Shown one piece after another: positions 42,775 through 55,299 of a stretch of DNA of 64,000 bases (positions are counted from its first letter, which is position 1; each line of letters starts with the position of its first letter). Source of the stretch: Carex sylvatica (lineage: Eukaryota > Streptophyta > Magnoliopsida > Poales > Cyperaceae); NCBI GenBank assembly GCA_964058845.1, contig CAXKVR010000008.1:310001-374000 (forward strand). Reading direction: 5' to 3'. Both the position numbers and the translations under genes were made by a program. A model generated the notes under the pieces. It did not search any database. It had not been told where the DNA came from and saw only the letters and a program-made list of their open reading frames with translations.

Positions 42775-45700
42775 TTAAATAGCTCCAAAATCTACCAACT
42801 CCCATCTAAATGACGGCACTACAAATCGAACCTTTGGCGGCGTGTGAAGTAATATACCCACACACACACATACAGCGGCAATGCCAACCATAGTCAGCAA
42901 AGCAGGCCGGTACAAGAAGGTTCTTGTCAAGGTAGTCCGGTGGTGTACCTGTCTGGTACAGAGGTTGCAGTACTGCCTCGGTGGCGGTACCACTACCTTG
43001 CCAGAGATACCAAAAGTAGAACCAGTGGATATGACTTCCGGTATACCGATTACAACATGCGGATTTTCATGTTGTTGGTCGAGTTTCTTCTGTACCAGTT
43101 GCCGGTATGAGTCGAAGCATCTCTCACGAGCATAATCTTCAGGGGTCTGATTATTTGCATCTTGTACAGTTTTCCATGCCCTTACTCCCACCTGGAATAT
43201 GTGGATGTCATTAGATACATAAATAAAAAGCCAATAAAAATAGCCTGCTACAGCCTCCTTTTGTACTTTGGCAAGGATTGGATCTTGGTTTTTGCCTTTC
43301 TCCCTAAGCTTGCTTGATAACAATACGGTGCAATTCAAGGTTATAGAGGCTTAATTTTTTGGTCTTGAATCGCATCCAAAGAACCACAGGTAAGTGAAAA
43401 AAATAATTGGAAAAGAACCAGAGAATTGTTCATTAAGGAAAATAAGTACCATGTTGGGATCGCTTGTCAGCGCATCTATTAACCCCTCAGCACCGCTCCT
43501 AGAAGCTGCAGTATGAAGTGGGGTCAACTTAAGTGGACCTGGGGCATCAGGTCTAAATATATACCCCACCCCATTAAACGAATACCTCAGCAGAGTCTCA
43601 ACCATACCCCTACAGTTTCTCCTAACTGCATCTAAGAGTAAATTCATTGAAACGGCAACCTCTCCAGGAGACTTTTTACCATCCAAATCTACAGCCCCTG
43701 TAAATAAAATATCCAAAAGCATTCTAACCACATGACACCAATCCCGGTTGATGGCATACTGCATGAGCCACTCAAACCGGATCAGCTGAAATGCACCTTG
43801 ACCCAGGGCTTTAGTATTGGAGGGAGATAGGGATTGACTTTTTCTAAGGAGCCAGCCAAGCTCGTTTAAAAATTTGAAAGCTTCCTCCCTTGGAATGGAG
43901 CTGTCAAGCGTGGGGACATCAACTGTATCCTCAAGTGCACGAATCTCAGAACATACCTCCTTTTCAGCCACTATGAACGGAAAAAAGCTGTCGCCAAAAC
44001 CATGTTCTTCCACCTGTAAAATGTCATGTCATTAAGAGTCAAAACTAAGATGAACAGAAGTTGTACACCAAAATTTTGAGAAATGATTGGAACCTCGATG
44101 AATCCTCTTCCTCTTGCATTGAGGGTAGAACATGAGAAATTTAAGGTTACTATATGGTCAGGCCCGCCATGCTGGGTTTCAGAATCACACCTTTCAATAG
44201 CCAGGGTTCTTGAGTTGTCTTCAAACAACCGTCTCCCATCAAATGAACAGAAAAGCCTAAAAGATCCAATTAAAAGCAGAAAAAAAAACTAATTAGCAAC
44301 AAAAGGAGAAGAAAATGAAAAAGAACAAGAACGAAATGTGTAGTATAGGAAAATATGATCCAGAAACTAATACCTCATTGACTCCTTAGCAAGGTTAAAA
44401 CCTTTGACTTCGAACTTAACATTACTAGAATAAGGCACAGCGACTGGTCTGACGCACATAATCTTACTATAGTCCGTACCATCTAGAGGCACAGTTGCAT
44501 CTACAATTACTTGACCTGAAATACAGAATTGAAAGCATATATAACTCTTACAAATTAACATAAAACCCAATATAAAAATAGGAAAACTTTTAACTGTTCA
44601 GACAGACGTTTGGCATGGACCCAGACATCCCATACATAGCCTCAATCAATATTATATCAGCCTATCTTTTCTTATTAAGAGCACATACCATCACAAATGA
44701 AAACTATCTCATCTTGTACTCTGACATAGATCCAACCAGTTAGCCAGAAATCATCAGTGCAATTCATCAGAAGTCTCTCAATTTCGGCGTGCAAGTCGTT
44801 CCACAACTGTATGCGAATAGTACAATCAATCATGCATCAGACTATAAGCATTTAATATGGTATGAAATATGTCAAACAGTACCAGTACAAAAGCATACCT
44901 CTGTCCACTTGGACTCTGGTAGCCGTAAATATATAGTAAGAATAACACAGCCCGGCTTGATATAGCTCTCAACATCAGTTGGAGTGTTGTTTAGCCAATT
45001 AAATATCTGTATTTTTTAACAAAAATGTAAAGATATAAAGAAATTTATAGGTTAAAACAAGAATCATGAAATGAAGAAAAAACAGTTTACAAGTAATGTT
45101 ACCTGGCCCCGTAAATTAATAGGAAAATCATGAGGATCTTTGCCGAAGAGCTTGAATACAATTCTGTCCGTACGGCACTGAAAACAGTGAAATTTTAATT
45201 TGAAGAAGTCATAACTATTATTATCATAATGGTATAATTCTAGGTTGGTTTGACCACCTTTTGCCCTTCTTGTGGTCCTTTTTTTCTTTTGCAAAAATTG
45301 AGGCAGAATTCTGTGGGCCAAATTGTGGTGTGTGTTCATTGTTGATTGAAAAATAGTGTTAAAATATCTGGAAAGTAAATTCTCAACTGAGGCAAAATGG
45401 TCTGGTTGGAATTGGAAACTTGGAGAAGCAGGTGGGCGCTTGTTTATGCAATTGGGAGGGAATTGAGAAAATATCAGTTGAGAACTTATAGGGAGGTTAT
45501 TTACATTAACATGGTATGATTGTGCTTATCTGCAAACTCAGGGTATTGTACTTTACCGTACCTGTCAATTGAGGTCCTCAAGTCAGTACAAGCTAAATAT
45601 CCTTTTTAAGTAAAAACATATACTCATTTTTGCTATATGGACTAGGTACCAGCCATTTGGTACCTAAACAGCTTGTTGGTTTCATTAATGAAATCGGTGG

Positions 45701-46470
45701 GTTTCCTCCACTATTATCATAAAAAAATGAAAAACATATACCTGAGCATCTCCATTAGAGCTCGATAAAGATTGAGCAGACAAGGACTCTGAATTGCCAC
45801 TTGTCTGCTGAGGGCTCTGTTGCTGGGGATCTCGTGACATCCAGACAGGATAGCTGGGAGACCCGTTACCGTTACATGCCACAGTCACCGTCGTCTGGGC
45901 CCCATCTTCAGCTTCTTCTGTGTCATTGCAAGCATCATTCAGATCAAAATCCCTTATTCTTGGTTGGCCAACTGCTGACTCTGGAAAGCACAATTAAATT
46001 GCATATAAGCTTGCTTTCTTAGTTGGGGCAACTTTACAATAGGTCTCTTTTCTTGTATCTTGGAATGATATGACCTCCCTCTAAAACGTCCTAAAAAAAT
46101 TATTTCAAGACCATCAAAATAGACTGAGAAAAACATCTATTTTATCCCATCTGCCTTGATTACATTTAACCCCACACCCCTCGGCTCATAATACCCCATC
46201 AAGATGAGTTATAAAGACAAATATTAATAACACCCTCTACTAGGATGGAATCTATTACCAAAAGCCATTGTTCTCATTCTATGTAAGTATAATATCAACT
46301 GATGGCCCTTTAAATTGAAAGAAGCGATATATTCGGTGTAAACTCCCACCACCATCATCCCTTCTTATTTTTTTTTTCAATCCCTCACCGTTGTTCAGAG
46401 AAAAAAAGGGAAACTGACTATCATCTTCTGATTAATATAAAAAAGAAAGGGATATTACTCCATGTGGATC

Positions 46471-46525
<55 letters not shown>

Positions 46526-49500
46526 CTCGTGTACAATGATTCTCTCTTGCATCATAACAAAGAAATAGAGCAGGAGGCCCTGTATAGACACGCAATCGAA
46601 CTAGCCAACTGAATTTGTAATGTTTGTGTAATTGACTCGCTGAAATGAGAGTCTTCTTCTCAGTTAGTACTATGTAAATGTTACTGGTTTGATAAGCTGT
46701 TGGAATGTGGTTTTGGAATTTTTTGTAAAGTATGGGGTAAATTTTTCAGATGTCTCTGAATTTACAACAAAACCTTTTTTGGCCACTAAACTTTGTCACA
46801 ACAAATTTATGTTTGTCAAAAGTCCCACAATTTCCACAATGCCTCTTCACTTCCATTATCTCTTTTTCTAAAGTCACACTCTCCCTTCTGTCTTCCTCCC
46901 ACTCATCTCTCTCTCCCAACCCTAAGAAGATAAGTCGTAAACAATGAAAGAAAGAATTAAAATCTCAATTGCTCCATTGTCCTCTTTCATTTGCCCTATG
47001 ATGCTCTCGTCCTACAAAGATCCCAAATTTAGGTCGCACTCTCTCAACTAATTTCAACTTTAATCAAATTTATCCATCATTACATGTGAAATTTGCAGTG
47101 CGATTTTCAAATTTGTCAAATATCAATGGAATTTAGTCCAATTAATGCAATTATGTTGAGATATGCAACAATATTTGAAAGAGGTATTTCAGATTAGTTT
47201 GAATTGAATCTATTGAATTTTAACTTCAAAATTTTATAAACTCAAACTTCATATAATGGAGCTACAAATTTTCCAGCTTTATACAAATTAGTTCAAATTC
47301 TCTTGAAAAATATTATTATTTCATATTTATGGGGGAATTTTCTGGAGAGCTACTAATTTGGGTTTACTTGAAAATACAAAAGGAATCAATAATAAAAGCA
47401 ATGGTCTGATTTCTGAACCAGGTAATTGAAATGTACTAGACAGGTCTAGCTAATCAACAAAAGGTAGTCCAGGACTGGTTCCAGTAGAAATAGCTGCAAA
47501 ATAAGCACTCATCGGCACGTAACATGATCAACAAAACACTTGAGCCCTTCGCCCTCCCTTGAAAGGAAATGAAAAAAAGGAAAATAAATCAACTCAACAA
47601 ATCTCACCTGGAATAGCAGACACTCTGTTGCCATTCATTGCAACTGATACAGAGTTCCTCTCCCCGGGGGACCCGTTGGAGTGAAAAACCCTCGATGAAG
47701 GCAATGCTGACCGTTCTACCTCAGCTGGAGGCATGCGGTTTGTGACCACGTCAGAAGAGGGGCCTGCACTAGTACCAGCCTTCTCTGGGCTCTGCGACTG
47801 TGATGGAGGTTGTAAAAGCCCCAAGAGACTCCTTACATCAGTTGAACCAGCAAGACTAATGAGGTTCTTTAATAGATGTGTTGTCAAGTCCTGCTCTTTT
47901 GGCTGGTCAGTGTTGTTAGCTGAAATAGATAGATATGAAGAAAGAAGTTTCATGAGATAATATTTATTTTGGAAATCTTTACTTGACAAAAATAAATGGG
48001 GCAATTTCAAGATTCTGCAGTTGTAAAAAGAACTTGTGAATTAACAGGTCAAACTTGTCCCAAGAAGTACACACAGGTATCATAAATATAGGTATGGTAA
48101 ATAACTAAATATATCTCACTAGCTAGAGGTAGCACTGGTACAGTACTGAACAGCACAAATTTTACAGGACTAGCATATCGGGTGTTACAAAGACCAACAA
48201 AAGATGGGACCAGAATGATGGAATATTAGTGAGGTAAAAACAAAACAGAGGTGGTATCTGCATACAATGTAGGCTACTGAGGATCCGAAGTAGACTTATG
48301 ATGATGTAGCTAGTAGTTTTCTCATCCAATGCAGCGGCCCCACCAAGAGTGGAGGCAGCATCAGGCTGGGTTTTGCGGCGACGCTTGTTGTGCCCGGCCA
48401 GACGCCGCCGGCAGCTCCTTTTCCCCTCATCAAATTCTTCGAGCAGGTGAAACCTAAACAAATAGGCGATTAAAAAAAAATGATTTGTCCAAGAATATAT
48501 GTGCAAGCTAAAATAAAACAAACAAGAGATATTGGATACAGGGAACAGCAACATTGGTTAGAAAAAGAGGTTAATACTGGGATACAGATTGTATGCCTGC
48601 TGCACTAAAAACTAAAAACAGGTGCCAAAAAAGGCAATTATATTGGTATTACAATCTCGCAGAGATGTTCCGTCCTTACCATCCTTTCAAATTAAAAACT
48701 AACAAGTCTACAGTTGCACAGTAAATTTGATAACAAAATGATCATCCGGATTCTGATACTTCTTAGTTACAGTATTAAAATTAGGAGGATTGAAGAAGAA
48801 AATATATATTCCTTTTTCTAAAAAATTTAAACCATTTCAGAGCTACACTGTGCCTAAACTGTTATCGTGGTAAAAATGATCATGGGAATATTCTAAAGTC
48901 AAAAGGAATAGTAATTTGACTTCCACAGCAAAAGTGCCTAACTAAAATTCTAATCATCACAATGTCTATAGATCGGTTTTAAATTTTAAATCTACTCTTC
49001 TACCTGCTGCACTGCTGACAAAAGCGTTGGACTGTGTTTCCTACAACAGCTGTGGTAGCCTTTGCATGCATCTCACAAACTTTATGTCTCCGATGGTAAT
49101 CCTTCGACCCAGTAAGGTCGGCCCCACACCCCTCGACTTGACAAGATGGTCGGGTAGAGTTACTCGCCTGGGCCACCACCTTACCCTTCTTTGCATCCCT
49201 CTCCTCTCCACCAGCAACAAATCCATTGCCATTAACCAGTACCGGGTTGGCCCCGACCTGCAAGCTAAGAGAACCAATCCTGTTATCTTCTTGAACTACC
49301 CCTACTCTTCGCCTTTTCTCAGCTTCAGTCTGACTTTGACCAGTAACCATTGTCATCACTCCATTTTCTTCAGAACAAGAAGATGAACTGTTTGAGGCAA
49401 CAAAATTTCCGTTGCCGTTGCCATTTCCATTAGCAGGTCTAGCAAGGAATAACTCTCCATCCCAATTCCAGTTGTTTAAGTCCCATTCATAGTTTTTCTT

Positions 49501-49572
49501 TCCCAAATTCAACTCCAGCTCAGCTCCAGTGCCGTAAAGGAAGCTTCTTCCACTTCCAACTTGAGCCTCCAT
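42775..49572 (-). CDS. SBP-box transcription factor, SPL1/SPL12 type, 964 aa, complete
   Basis: Large SQUAMOSA promoter-binding protein-like factor. Eleven exons (minus): 49572-49004, 48453-48266, 47919-47608, 45980-45742, 45177-45103, 45006-44899, 44806-44689, 44515-44374, 44256-44094, 44013-43450 and 43191-42775. SBP domain: zinc site 1 Cys144, Cys149, Cys166, His169; zinc site 2 Cys185, Cys188, His192, Cys204; nuclear localisation signal within [17 protein letters not shown] (201-217). The intron inside the SBP domain after CQQCS is the conserved family position. The C-terminal half has the SPL1/12 region, ankyrin-like repeats ([20 protein letters not shown]) and a hydrophobic segment near 922-942, as in SPL1/SPL12. 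These relatives act in thermotolerance of inflorescences and are not miR156 targets; no miR156 site is seen in the exons. It looks functional. Confidence 0.96.
46475..46520. repeat. (CT)23 microsatellite in SPL intron 3
   Basis: A perfect 46-bp CT run inside the 1.6-kb intron between coding exons 3 and 4. Confidence 0.95.
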
Positions 49573-50340
49573 AGCTGAATGGCCTCTTTATAGGTCAAAA
49601 CTGTAGAGATTTTGAGAATCTAATTTCCCCTAAATTTGGGTCATATCCTTGAAAAACAACCTTTAATTGGAGATATTTTCTATTCAGTACTTGGAGAAAT
49701 TTTGAAGCACGTAATCAAGATCAACCTAATCAGCCTCTCTCCTGCCCCAGAAATCCATAAACATCACACCAACAGAACCATGGATCCAGACAAGTGAAAC
49801 CCACATGCCCAATTAAATTAACCCTAATTGCAAAATCTCCCAGAGCCAAAAGCTAATTAAATCAATTGATTCGATACCCAACTGCTTGGACGAACAAAGA
49901 GTAGCCCCTTACTTCAGATTGCAGTATAATCTTCAAACCAAACACCAAATTTCACCTTCTAAGCAGCTTGGCACATAGAAGTTCATAGATTAACAAAAAA
50001 TTACACACAAAAAAAAGGAAAAACTGTTGGACTTCGACTTCCTTGAGAAAGATTAAGCGATTAGAATATACCCAAATGAAAGCAACTCGGTATGATCAAC
50101 TGACCTCGGACTCGAAGTGAGAGAGAGAAAAAAAAGTGAGGAGAGAGAAGGGGGAAATAAAAACTAACAAGAAAAAAGGGCTTTTAGGAAACGCTACTGA
50201 AAAAGGGATTTTCTGAGTAGGTTTGTTAAGAACACGCAAAAACGTACACGAAACGCATTTAACTTGGGGCCCACGCGGGATCAACCAACAACGCTCCGTT
50301 TATTAGCTAACGCTAACTGCTGTAAGAGAATTTTTACTCA
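49573..50340 (-). other. SPL gene 5' leader and proximal promoter
   Basis: A pyrimidine-rich leader (on the minus strand) lies at about 50100-50160. A likely 5'-UTR intron runs from a donor near 50100 (gag|gtcagttg) to an acceptor near 49605 (ctacag|ttttgac). The limits are tentative. From 50341 to 50832 only AT-rich sequence is seen. Confidence 0.45.
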
Positions 50341-50832
50341 AGTAAAATGGCCGAAATTTTTATTTATACCCTTTTAAAAGAAAAACACCTCAAACTATGA
50401 ATTTTTTTAAAAATATCAGAGTCTTTAAATCAATATGCGGCTCTATTCTTGAAGGACTGCTGATTAGTTTGGAGGTCCCTCACAATTTTATTGATTCGTT
50501 TGGTTTTATAATAATTGTTTAATAATTTTCAGAAATAAAAATAACACAATAATTTCTATATTTACTATAAGTGACTTTTGTATCAGAATCAATACAACCA
50601 GAAAAAATCTTGCTTAAATATTTTAAATATTTCAGGATGCTTTTAGTGCATTTAAATTATAAAATATTTTATTTAATTTTTTTTAATTTTTTTTCTAACA
50701 TATTCAAATTATTAAATATTATTTTTATTTCTAAAAATTATTACACAATTATTATAAAAATCAAAGGAATCTGATCAAATTTTGAGGGTTTTTTTTGTTT
50801 TGTCGGAGGCCGCAGGGGCATGGGTGGCCTCT

Positions 50833-51925
50833 AGGGGTTTGCTAACGGGTACGGGCCGGGCGGGTAGGGTATACACGGGGTCGGGCACGGGTATGGGTAC
50901 GGGTCGGGTACGGGTATTACGGGTATACGGGTACCATGGACCGGGTATCACGGATATTTTTTTTAAAATCCGTGTCCTACCCGTCTTATACCCGTGTCCG
51001 TGGTACCCTTGACAGGCAGGCGGTCCAGGTACCCGGTCCGGTTTATTTTTTTATTTTTATTTTCTCTGTTTTTTTTCTCTGTTTTTTTTTTCTGTTTTTT
51101 TTTTTGTTATTTTTTTACGGTGTTGTACGAATATCATTACGTGTTTATAATTCGACTTTTAAAATCAAAATAGTTCAATATCAAATAGTGTATATAAATA
51201 AATAAAATTTGTAACTTATATATAAAAATTATTCATGCGAAAATTTGTATATTTATTCGGCTAAATACAAATGTATTTATTTATTTCTTTACATGAGTCA
51301 TTTTATTTTATTTTCAAATTCTCATTCTAATTATATAGTTTCATAATTTATTTATATCTCGAAATTTTTTGTTTACATTTTAAATTGATAATATATTTTC
51401 TAAACGTTAATAGGTTAAATAAAATATAAATCAAAAATATAATTAAATCAGAAACTTTAAAACAATAAATAAAAAACAGAATTTAAAAAACAGAAATTAA
51501 AAAACAGAATTAAAAAAACAGAAATTAAAAAACAGAATTTAAAAAACAGAATTTAAAAAACAGAATTTAAAAAACAGAAATTAAAAAACAGAAATTAAAA
51601 AAACAGAAATTAAAAAACAGAATAAAAAAAAGGGGAAAAAATTTGAAAATTTTGAAATTAAAAAAAAAATGGGTACGGGCACGGGTATACGGGCACGGGC
51701 ACGGGTACAGGTACATGGGTTCACGGGCACGGGCACTAGGGTATATGGGTACGGGTAATCCGGTCCGGGTATGGTCAGATTTTTTTCCGAAAGGGCGTAC
51801 CCTACCCGTTTTATGCCCATACCCGTTTACCCGACCTATACCCAGGCTCGGGCACGGGTACCCCTGGTACCGGGCATGGGCGGGTCGAGTACGGGCGGCC
51901 CGACCCGGGTTTTTGCAATACACTA
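50833..51925. mobile_element. MULE-type element with GC-rich gggtacggg arms (1.09 kb)
   Basis: A perfect 9-bp target-site duplication gtggcctct lies at 50824-50832 and 51926-51934. Both ends carry GC-rich arrays of cgggtacggg and cgggcacggg motifs in inverted orientation (50845-51045 and 51670-51910), far above the local GC level. The middle is AT-rich, with a tandem array of aaaaaacagaatt-type units of about 14-15 bp at 51470-51625, and mirrored ttctgtttttt runs near 51060-51110. ORFs across the arms are repeat artefacts. Confidence 0.8.
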
Positions 51926-52203
51926 GTGGCCTCTCATCTTTGGAGTTGCAGGGGCTTTTGATGGTCTGGATGTTTTTGAAAATCTCCTAAAATCAAAATT
52001 TTCTGGTTTATTTTTTTTGAAATATGGTGTAAATAAAAATTTCGGATAAAATGGTGTTTTTACTTGGATGGCAATTTACTTTTTATCTTTATTTTTATCC
52101 GTGGGAGATAGTTGTTATCTTTTTTGAGGTTTTGTGCATAAAGCTAGGTTTAAGGACACCACCATGTCCGTCGTTTTTAAACAGCAATTTCATTTTCTTT
52201 TTA

Positions 52204-54167
52204 GAAAAGATTTCATTCACACTTTTTTGTCTATCATCTGTCTACAAATATTATTCACTTTCAGTTTAACTACCATTGTTCCCCACCGTTAGACCACTGT
52301 CATGCCTATTTAAACCTCTCTTCTTCTCCGATCGTTTATTTCTATTTTTTGAATTGAAGAGATCGAGTCTCTCAGCTACGCCGCTCCCTCCGCCACTGTT
52401 CATCTCGCCCGTCCCCCGTCGCCTCCTCGCGCCACCATCTCCATCTCTGTCCCGGTCTCAACCACACCTAAGCCTCCGGCTTCTGTTCCTCCTTCAATTC
52501 CCATTACCGCTCGCCGGCGCTTTCTTCTCTTCGACGGAATTCTCCGACATCTCTCTTAGATTCAAATGGAGAGAAACGATCTAAGAGAGGCGATCTGGAG
52601 GAGTGATCTAGTGGAGAGAGGTGAGAACGAGGCGATCTGGAGAAGAGAAATGAGAACGAGGCAATCTGGAGAAGAAAGATAAGAGCGAGGCAATCTGGAG
52701 TATAATCAAGTTATTTTACAGTATTCACTTTGTAGTTTTACAATATGCATATAGGCATCTATTTAAGTTTTGTTTCTTATATTGATTTGACTTGATAATC
52801 ATGATTTCCTTGCTTCTATTGAAGTTTCATTTGAATTGATGTGGTCTCAGGCGTGTATGCATTATATGAACATTGATTTGAATTATAATTGTATCACTTA
52901 CTGTTCAATAACGAATCTCGCATTATCCTGTAATTATTTCTTTATTTTTGTTGAATTTTGATATGGAGAAGATATGGAGGAGATATGAGGAGATGATCTG
53001 AGAGAGGGGATATGGATGAGAGATGATAGAGAGACAATATGAAGTATTGATATATTAATTTTACAGTATTCATCTTGTGAAAATCTGGAGGAAATAGATG
53101 ATAGAGAGGCGATATGGAGTATTGATCTGTTAATTTTACAGTTTTTTCTCTGTTAATTTACAGTATTCATCTTGTGGAAATATGGAAGAAAGAGATAATA
53201 GAGAGTCGATATGGAGTATTGATCTGTTAATTTTACAGTTTTTTCTCTGTTAATTTACAGTATTTATCTTGTGGAAATATGAAAGAAAGAGATAATAGAG
53301 AGTCGATATGGAGTATTGATCTGTTAATTTTACAGCATTCATCTTGTGAAAATCTGGAGGAAAGATATGATAGAGAGGCGATATGGAGTACTGATATGTT
53401 AATTTTACAGTATTTTCCCTGTTAATTTTACAGTATTCATCTTGTAATTTTACAGTATTCATCTTGTGAAAATCTGAATGAAAGAGATGATAGAGAGGTG
53501 ATATGGAGTATTGATTTTATAAATTTTTCTTTGTAGTATTGAAATTTGCAGTGGACATATGTCTATTTGACTTTTTACATTTTCTAGTTTTGCAGTGTTG
53601 AAATTTATAGTGACATGTGTTTATTTTACTATTTATAATTTCTAATTTTGCAGTATTGAATTTTACAGTATTGAAGGAAAAAAATATGAAATTAAAAAAA
53701 AATTATAAATTATAATTTTGCGGAAAAAAATTATTTTTGAATATTTTTGAGGTTTATTTTGAAAAAAAATGCTAGTTGTAGATGTTGTCCAGTTTTGGAA
53801 TGTTCTATAAGTTTTTGTAGAATATTCTAGAAGTTTTTGTAAAATTGACATTAACTGTAAATAACTGCCATTAACTACAAATAACTGTCATTAATCGCAA
53901 ATAACTTTCATTAACCGTTAGTAAGAAAAGTATAATTAGTTTGTCAAGTGGTCCCGCACGAAGTACAGTTAGTTTGTCAAGTTGGCCAAGTTGCAAACCG
54001 TTAATGAAAGTTTCTGGATGTTTGAAATTTTTGATTACGTTTTTTATAAGATTGTTTTTATAAGTTACAGCATTGAATTATTAAATTTACAAGATTCGTA
54101 CAGGTCAAATAACAATTTTTCTGTGAACAAATGGTAGACAAATATCTATGGACAATTAGACGCTTCC
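52204..54167. mobile_element. MULE-like element, copy 2 of the TTTACAGTATTCATC family (1.96 kb)
   Basis: Target-site duplication tttcttttta at 52194-52203 and 54168-54177 (9-10 bp). The left end has gaaaagatttc then tgtctatc and tctgtctac; the right end mirrors this with gtagaca and tggacaattagacg. As in copy 1, cctatttaaac (about 52307) is followed by a C/T-rich leader-like tract and later by repeats of gttaattttacag and tattcatcttgtg. The last 300 bp match copy 1 closely. A 102-codon frame at 52276-52584 is Ser/Pro/Leu-rich and not recognisable. Confidence 0.78.
53110..53520. repeat. Tandem repeat of about 97 bp in MULE copy 2
   Basis: The motif gatatggagta(t/c)tgat starts near 53111, 53208, 53305, 53380 and 53500. 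Spacing is 97, 97, 75 and 120 bp. Units include ttacagtattcatcttgtg and gatgatagagag. Confidence 0.75.
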
Positions 54168-54247
54168 TTTCTTTTTATCTTTTATAAGTAGTGTTAACCT
54201 CATTTGTGTTTTTGCGATATTTTTGGGGAATATCAATCTATAGGGTC

Positions 54248-54605
54248 AGGCTATGTGCTGTGCATAATGCCTGTTAGATCTATTATACTGTGGATTAGTA
54301 TTTCTATTTTTAAAATTTTAATAATCAATCAATTAAATTTTATATTACATAGAACATTTTTATTAATTTTTAGATAGGTAAAAAATCACTTGATCTAAAG
54401 ATTCTAGATCATTTAAAAATAGTGATTTTCTACTTATCTAAAAAATAGTAAAAATACAGTAAAAAAATGAAAATTTTATTTTGCATATATATTTTCATAT
54501 GAAAATCATATTAAACAATTAATATCGACTATCTAGATTTCAAAAATAAAAATATTAATTCATAGTACAAATATACGTTTTACATATATAGTACTATGGC
54601 AGCCT
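54248..54605. mobile_element. Palindromic MITE
   Basis: Arms invert around gatctaaagattctagatc. They share aggct at the ends, tactgtggattagtatttc with its mirrored partner, and a taggtaaaaaatca/tgattttctactta core. The family resemblance is to the copy at 27118-27494. Confidence 0.6.
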
Positions 54606-54719
54606 CGCTTTAAATCTATATTAAATTACTTAATTCATATTTAGAGTTTGATCCTTAATTTTTTTCTTAAAAATCATATATTTTCGCTTTCTTTTTATTC
54701 AATATAGATTTATGTTACT

Positions 54720-55290
54720 GTGATACTCCATAAATCCTTACGTATCCGTATCCAATATGTATTGGATATTGATACGCATCTGATATGGTCAAAGTACTTT
54801 TTTGATATGTTAACTGACGTATCGGATTAGCTGGCATATCCTTGGATCCGACTCTGCTGCTTTTCTATAAGAAAAGCAGGATCCTGCTTTTTCTATCTTC
54901 ACCATTCAATTTTGTTAAGATTTGTACATGAACTTTTTTTTTTATAGAGATACGTGAATGCAATTTTTTAAATAGTTGAGATCAGAAAAACAGAACCCTG
55001 AACCCAGGTCAGTTGGTTGAGCGACATATCCCTTTATTACTATACTAACTCATAGTTATTGTTAGAACTTAGAACAGAGTATCTAAAATATTTAATATAT
55101 ACTTGTGTTATTGTATCATTTCTTATCCATGATTTTTTTATATTTTTTTTAATACAAGTGTCTAATTCATAATATAATTAAAATAATATATATATATATA
55201 TACTAAACGTATCGTATTTATAATTTTTAAAAATTACCGTATCATCGTATAATATCCGATAGGATATCTTTATCCATATCCATGCTCTTT
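54720..55290. repeat. Decayed repeat with gtatccgata-type ends
   Basis: The left part has cgtatccgtatcc and ttggatattgatacg; the right part has cgtatcgtatt, atatccgata and tatccatatcc. The mirrored arrangement suggests an old DNA element. A possible tRNA-like box A (ggtcagttggttgagc, about 55007) is inside, without a matching box B. Confidence 0.4.
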
Positions 55291-55299
55291 TTACAAGAG

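Noticed and set aside
42881..43135. 84-codon plus-strand ORF opposite the last SPL exon
   Set aside because: Antisense shadow; the minus frame is the conserved SPL C-terminus.
49027..49386. 119-codon plus-strand ORF opposite SPL exon 1
   Set aside because: Antisense of the SBP-domain exon; no domain of its own.
42775..49572. miR156 target site in the SPL gene
   Set aside because: Looked for in the exons; none seen, and SPL1/SPL12-type genes normally lack it.
50782..51990. Several ORFs of 76-118 codons rich in Gly, Arg, Tyr, Pro
   Set aside because: They are translations of the gggtacggg arrays of the MULE and appear in several frames at once.
52276..52584. 102-codon Ser/Pro/Leu-rich ORF in MULE copy 2
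   Set aside because: Falls in the pyrimidine-rich leader-like tract; composition explains it, and copy 1 does not preserve the frame.
53110..53520. CRISPR-like array
   Set aside because: Contiguous tandem units without spacers in a plant nuclear context; an ordinary tandem repeat.
55000..55040. tRNA gene
   Set aside because: Only a box A-like segment; no acceptor stem, anticodon arm or box B.
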